From Pelargonium cotyledonis (taxonomy: Eukaryota; Streptophyta; Magnoliopsida; Geraniales; Geraniaceae), in contig JAYMTA010000420.1 of the NCBI GenBank assembly GCA_036897625.1, positions 1-29,267 of the forward strand: DNA of 29,267 nucleotides, in the 5' to 3' direction. The position numbers were made by a program, and so were the translations under genes. Shown here piece by piece: positions 29,201 through 29,267 of the stretch. The notes beneath the pieces are model-generated. The model saw only the letters and a program-made list of their open reading frames with translations. It made no database searches and was not told where the DNA came from. The stretch's first letter is position 1. Every line of letters begins with the position of its first letter.

Positions 29201-29267
29201 ACCATCCAGTGCCGCCTCTATGGCTGGGTTTGTTTTCTTTTGCGCAATTCTGTCCACACCCCGGGTT
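26201..29267 (-). CDS. FTSZ2: Plastid division protein FtsZ2, 3' part (continues beyond the window)
   Basis: FtsZ2 is the plastid tubulin-like GTPase of the stromal division ring. Minus-strand exons seen are 29267-29180 (partial), 29018-28719, 28495-28405, 27674-27550, 27229-27137, 26487-26431 and 26329-26201. [13 protein letters not shown] is the tubulin signature loop that binds [48 protein letters not shown] and [11 protein letters not shown] follow; the last is the T7 loop region (family NVDFADV). The C-terminal motif [19 protein letters not shown] is the FtsZ2-specific tail that binds ARC6, so this is FtsZ2, not FtsZ1. The N-terminal exons and transit peptide lie outside. At the window edge the frame seems one base off in a C run (29259-29262), and [11 protein letters not shown] replaces the usual MNAANESKEAIE, so this exon is divergent. 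Confidence 0.95.
26507..27136 (-). repeat. Tandemly duplicated intron with SINE-like core in FtsZ2
   Basis: The intron 27136-26488 consists of two direct copies, about 26507-26790 and 26845-27147. Shared marks, in order on the plus strand, are CAAATGAGRAAATGA, TGTGGGGTACRGGAA, AACCTTCCATACTT, GAGAGRATT-like sequence, TACCCTCA/CACCCTCA, GTGCATAGG-like GCATTGG and CGACTTACTTGAC/CAACTTACTTGAC. The core, read on the minus strand, resembles a tRNA-derived SINE tail (CCCCACAATAGCGGGAGTCT, CGTGCAC). Both copies include the splice-donor sequence CAA|GTAAGT. Confidence 0.7.
27277..27416. mobile_element. Decayed GTAGCGTTTGGAT-family MITE in FtsZ2 intron
   Basis: GTAGCGATTGGATTAAAACA at the left, then GGAATGAGGATGAGATTCCC and CATTCCTATTCTAGAACAAG, follow the element at 11945-12111 (GTAGCGTTTGGATTAA, CATTCCTATTCCTGAACAA). 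The right end is worn, so the boundary is approximate. Confidence 0.5.
27907..28222. mobile_element. Non-autonomous CACTA (En/Spm-type) element in FtsZ2 intron
   Basis: This 316-bp element starts CACTACTAGAAAACGG and ends TTTTTATAGTG. It is flanked by the 3-base target duplication AGT (27904-27906 and 28223-28225). Subterminal motifs AGCGAGGGAC (27929), GTCCCTTGCT (27946), TAGCGAGGGA, AGCAAGGGACA and TCCCTCGCT occur in both orientations, as expected for transposase-binding repeats. It has no coding capacity and lies between the exons at 28405 and 27674. The clean duplication suggests a fairly young insertion. Confidence 0.9.

Overview
The window is nuclear DNA of a flowering plant, most likely a core eudicot. 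The reasons are AT-rich introns with GT..AG borders, plastid-targeted proteins, a root-type ferredoxin, a BIC cryptochrome inhibitor, a plastid FtsZ2, and plant MITE and CACTA elements. I cannot name the species. There is no prokaryotic operon, CRISPR array, phage or rRNA here, and I found no convincing tRNA.

Layout, left to right. A divergent SEC23-type COPII coat gene (+, 14 coding exons, 809-6737) has several small repeats in its introns. A repeat-rich gap (about 6.9-7.95 kb) precedes an hnRNP Q/LIF2-type three-RRM gene (+, coding 9674-13393, with a leader of about 1.5 kb that probably holds an intron). Next is a single-coding-exon root-type ferredoxin (-, 14575-15030). Its 5' leader probably holds an intron of about 1.1 kb with a triplicated sequence, and a long G run lies near the start of transcription. 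After a MITE-bearing gap comes cytosolic ribosomal protein L10a (-, 18161-20084) with a typical ribosomal-protein promoter. A plastid or mitochondrial RNA-editing type gene, with a RIP/MORF-like domain plus an RRM (+, 21501-24105), faces away from it. Immediately behind it, and supplying its last codons, lies an antisense relic of a GMC oxidoreductase. The last two genes are a BIC-type gene (-, 24816-25235) whose frame is interrupted twice, and the 3' part of a plastid FtsZ2 gene (-, 26201 to beyond the right edge).

The genes do not form one pathway; they are ordinary eukaryotic neighbours. From memory, the order SEC23 / ferredoxin 3 / RPL10a resembles Arabidopsis At2g27460-At2g27530, and LIF2-like / BIC1 / FtsZ2 resembles At3g52660-At3g52750. 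The window may therefore keep together an ancestral block that Arabidopsis has split over two chromosomes.

I do not see a new biological system. The points most worth a second look are: a SEC23 without the expected GAP arginine finger; an editing-factor gene whose stop codon comes from an inserted antisense gene fragment; frame breaks in BIC and FtsZ2, two of them at G/C runs and the third at a 4-base microduplication; an FtsZ2 intron that has duplicated almost entirely, creating a decoy splice donor; a 316-bp CACTA element with intact ends and target-site duplication; and a 20-bp perfect inverted repeat that could form a long hairpin transcript.
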